Below are positions 61,845 to 64,000 of a DNA stretch of 64,000 bases, in pieces (the stretch's first letter is position 1; the number at the start of each line of letters is the position of its first letter). A model generated the notes under the pieces. It did no database searches. It had not been told where the DNA came from and was given only the letters and a program-made list of their open reading frames with translations. Both the position numbers and the translations under genes were made by a program. The stretch comes from Amycolatopsis xylanica (lineage in GTDB: Bacteria > Actinomycetota > Actinomycetes > Mycobacteriales > Pseudonocardiaceae): contig NZ_FNON01000012.1 of the NCBI RefSeq assembly GCF_900107045.1, forward strand, positions 124,001 through 188,000, in the 5' to 3' direction.

Positions 61845-62287
61845 CCAGCCTGCGCAGCAGCCAACTCGCCGACGCGGCCGGAGTGAACCTGCAAACGCTG
61901 CGCTACTACGAACACCGAGGCCTACTCACCGAACCCGAACGAACGCTCGGCGGACACCGTCTCTATCCACCGGAAGCGGTCACCGTGCTCCGGGTGATCA
62001 AAGCGGCGCAGCGCCTCGGCTTCACCCTCGAGGAGATCGCGGATCTACTCGACATCGGCCGCCACCGGCATGGCAGACGCCCGCCGGGCCGTGTGCAGGC
62101 GCTCGCCACCGCCAAGCTGGCCGACGTCGAAGCCAAGATCGCCGACCTCAGCGTCATCCGCGACACGCTGCACGCCGCGCTCAACGCCGGATGCGACGAC
62201 CTGATCGCTTGCTCGCATGCACCGACCTGCCCGATCCCGTTCTCCGACATCGCCGGACATGACCGCGGGCTATCGTCCCGATCATGA
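61841..62287 (+). CDS. MerR family regulator
   Basis: A 148-residue regulator. Winged helix [39 protein letters not shown], dimer helix [19 protein letters not shown], and a C-terminal metal loop with Cys118, Cys124 and Cys130 ([17 protein letters not shown]). The Cys that mercuric MerR has near position 80 is missing ([12 protein letters not shown]), so the ligand may differ from Hg(II). Coupled by GTGA upstream and ATGA downstream. Confidence 0.9.
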   Translation: MTSLRSSQLADAAGVNLQTLRYYEHRGLLTEPERTLGGHRLYPPEAVTVLRVIKAAQRLGFTLEEIADLLDIGRHRHGRRPPGRVQALATAKLADVEAKIADLSVIRDTLHAALNAGCDDLIACSHAPTCPIPFSDIAGHDRGLSSRS

Positions 62288-62616
62288 CGATCGCTCGTTC
62301 GCTGGTGCTGTTCGCGCTCGCCGCCCTGGCCGAGATCGGCGGTGCCTGGCTGGTCTGGCAAGGCGTACGGGAACACCGCGGCCTGCTCTGGATCGCCGCG
62401 GGAGTCATCGCGCTCGGTGCCTACGGCTTCGTCGCGACATTCCAGCCGGACCCGAACTTCGGCCGGATCCTCGCCGCATACGGCGGCATCTTCATCGCCG
62501 GATCCCTCGCTTGGGGCATGATCGCCGACGGCTACCGACCCGACCGGTTCGACATCATCGGCGCGCTGATCTGCCTCGCCGGAGTCGGCCTGATCATGTA
62601 CGCGCCGCGCGGCTGA
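62284..62616 (+). CDS. YnfA family (UPF0060) small membrane protein
   Basis: A 110-residue protein with four helices ([82 protein letters not shown]), the UPF0060/YnfA pattern and SMR-like fold. YnfA proteins have been linked to drug or metal efflux. Last gene of the MerR operon (ATGA overlap). The next 149 bp hold no gene I can support. Confidence 0.92.
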   Translation: MTIARSLVLFALAALAEIGGAWLVWQGVREHRGLLWIAAGVIALGAYGFVATFQPDPNFGRILAAYGGIFIAGSLAWGMIADGYRPDRFDIIGALICLAGVGLIMYAPRG

Positions 62617-62765
62617 ACACGTCTTGCCCGCACACAAGATCGTCCGCGCGACGAGAATTTCCTTGCCCACAAGCAACCGACGATCCCGGCCACAACCGCC
62701 GGAACCTCGACGGCGATCGCGAGGTCGAGGTCCGCCGACACGATGATTGATTAGCCAGGAAGCGA

Positions 62766-63971
62766 TCACCTCAAAATCGGCTGGAGATGCTCCACCAGGG
62801 CAGGAAGTGTCTTCACCAGCTTCGCCCCTCCAGAACGGCTGCGCCAGGCGCGGGCGAGGTAGTCGGCTGCCTTGTTTTCGCAGGCGACCACGTCGGCGTA
62901 GGCACTTGCGCAGGCGAGATAGAGCAGGTCGTTGAGGTCGTGGCCGTGCCAGACGTCGCCGGCGTTGCGAAGTCGAGCGTGCGTGGCCTCATACACGGTC
63001 CCGACATAGGGCGTTGCCAGGAGATCCTGCTCCGCTTCCTCGGTGTGCCAGGCTTCGAACCGCTCCAGCGGCATACCAGCAGCCAAAGCTGCCTCGATCA
63101 CGTCATCCCGCATGTCGACTATCAAGCGCGTACGGATCACGGTGCGCGAATTCTCGCGAGCAGCGGTGTTCCTCTTCAGCTCGACGGCTAACTCGTGCAG
63201 TGATTTGGCCCAGCGGTCGGCGAGTTCGTCAGCTTGGCCCCGTTCGATCGGCTCGTCGTCGAGCACACTGGAGTACATCGCCGTAACCCAGGTGACACGG
63301 CGATGGAGTTCCGCGAACTCGGGCGGCACCGTGCCGCCCGTCGGCGGCGAGGCGTCCGTGCCGAACAGAGCTCCAGGTTCAAGGGTGAATACCGCTGGCC
63401 GTGCTTCCTCGCTGGTCTGCTGCCCTGCCTGCCGAACTCTGAACATCGCGCGCAGTTCGTCTTGGCGCACGCGGATCGGGGATCGCATTTGCCATCCGCG
63501 GCACAGTTCGAGCATCAGCGGCACGAGCGTGTTCCGGTACCGCGATCGCGCTGAGGCGATCTCGGTCAGGTGCGCCCCCGACAGCGGCAACAGGATGCGC
63601 TGATCGCGCGCCCAACGGCACACAGTCTCCGCCGCCGCACGCTCGGGCGCGGTCAGCTTGTCGGGGGTGTGTACGTACTGGGCGAGCTTGATCCACTGAT
63701 TTTGGTCCAGGTAAACGCACAGCCGGTCACCTCGACGGTGGTCATCGTCTGGAAATCCGCCGATCTCGACCTCGACCTGATCTCCGTGCACCAGGTTGAG
63801 GATGAGCACGCGATCGACGAAGTCGTAGGTAGCACTTAGGAATGTCCGATAGGGATCGGAGGTTCCTGGGCTCGACAGCTGGATACGCTGACCGTCGAGG
63901 CGAACGAGCTCTACCGTCTCGTGCTCGAAGTCCTGCACCATCCGCGCCCAAGAGTGCACCAAGTAGGACAC
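62766..63971 (-). CDS. PIN-like domain protein
   Basis: A 401-residue protein. After a beta-rich 85-residue start, CVYLDQNQWIKLAQ is the first acidic strand of a PIN-like fold; ILLPLSGAHLTEIAS could hold the second acid, and HGHDLNDLLYLACASAYADVVACENKAADYLARAW the third and fourth. The helical middle (TWVTAMYSSVLDDEP) is an insertion. Large PIN-like proteins are often toxic RNases in defence loci. GTG start with GAAGGG upstream. Appears solitary; neighbours beyond 64 kb unknown. Confidence 0.75.
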   Translation of the reverse strand: MSYLVHSWARMVQDFEHETVELVRLDGQRIQLSSPGTSDPYRTFLSATYDFVDRVLILNLVHGDQVEVEIGGFPDDDHRRGDRLCVYLDQNQWIKLAQYVHTPDKLTAPERAAAETVCRWARDQRILLPLSGAHLTEIASARSRYRNTLVPLMLELCRGWQMRSPIRVRQDELRAMFRVRQAGQQTSEEARPAVFTLEPGALFGTDASPPTGGTVPPEFAELHRRVTWVTAMYSSVLDDEPIERGQADELADRWAKSLHELAVELKRNTAARENSRTVIRTRLIVDMRDDVIEAALAAGMPLERFEAWHTEEAEQDLLATPYVGTVYEATHARLRNAGDVWHGHDLNDLLYLACASAYADVVACENKAADYLARAWRSRSGGAKLVKTLPALVEHLQPILR

Positions 63972-64000
63972 ACCGCCCTTCGAAGATCAGCGTAGGTGTC

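Overview
The window is high-GC actinobacterial DNA with strong G/C third-position bias, frequent GTG starts and many GTGA/ATGA stop-start overlaps. An F420-type LLM oxidoreductase, a long CoaE with a GrpB-like tail, an ANTAR regulator beside tRNA-Leu(CAA), a CmtR repressor with the same cysteine positions as the Mycobacterium protein, and a Rox-like monooxygenase point to a Pseudonocardiaceae-type organism (Amycolatopsis or a close relative; this is inference, no search was run). Core genes uvrB, coaE, rpsA, polA and the ANTAR/tRNA-Leu pair lie in one neighbourhood, as they do in Mycobacterium tuberculosis.

Layout. 1-7.6 kb: a hydrolase-ABC ATPase fusion with its permease, a small secreted protein, an enoyl-CoA hydratase, an LLM oxidoreductase with an SRPBCC partner, a secreted S28 peptidase and a VOC protein. 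7.6-14.2 kb: uvrB, a CMD-like protein, a DUF5685 protein with a tail that is half cysteine, a DUF402 protein, and a TetR repressor divergent from a Rox-like flavin monooxygenase with two matching operators between them. 14.2-14.9 kb: a gene-free repeat region. 14.9-21.5 kb: an ABC exporter, two tandem GT-C glycosyltransferases and a NarL-type two-component pair. 21.5-27.1 kb: coaE, a small protein, TetR, rpsA, a methyltransferase and a GNAT protein. 27.1-33 kb: a YhgE/Pip export cluster with its TetR and operator, a GDSL-family protein that has lost its catalytic residues, and a secreted protein-arginine deiminase. 33-43.9 kb: a dGTPase, PucR/PLP-decarboxylase/MFS, polA, a thioesterase, LysR and a hydrolase. 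44-50 kb: a complete livFGMHK-type branched-chain amino acid ABC operon, the ANTAR regulator and tRNA-Leu(CAA).

From 50.1 kb the window becomes accessory. A large serine recombinase is read antisense through the tRNA-Leu gene, which marks an integration junction. Behind it is a GC-poorer module: winged-helix protein, a 1085-residue protein with an AAA-type and a HerA-type ATPase, an AIPR-family nuclease candidate, a cryptic 79-codon frame and a small membrane protein, with a divergently transcribed GG-repeat membrane protein. This is the best candidate here for an undescribed, probably anti-phage, system. After it come a CmtR/CDF metal-efflux operon, a MerR operon ending in a YnfA-type protein, and a PIN-like protein at the right edge.

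Two dispersed palindrome families, each present twice and once in each orientation, sit between convergent genes. At least ten genes have a TANNNT box 6-7 nt upstream of the start codon, which suggests widespread leaderless transcription.
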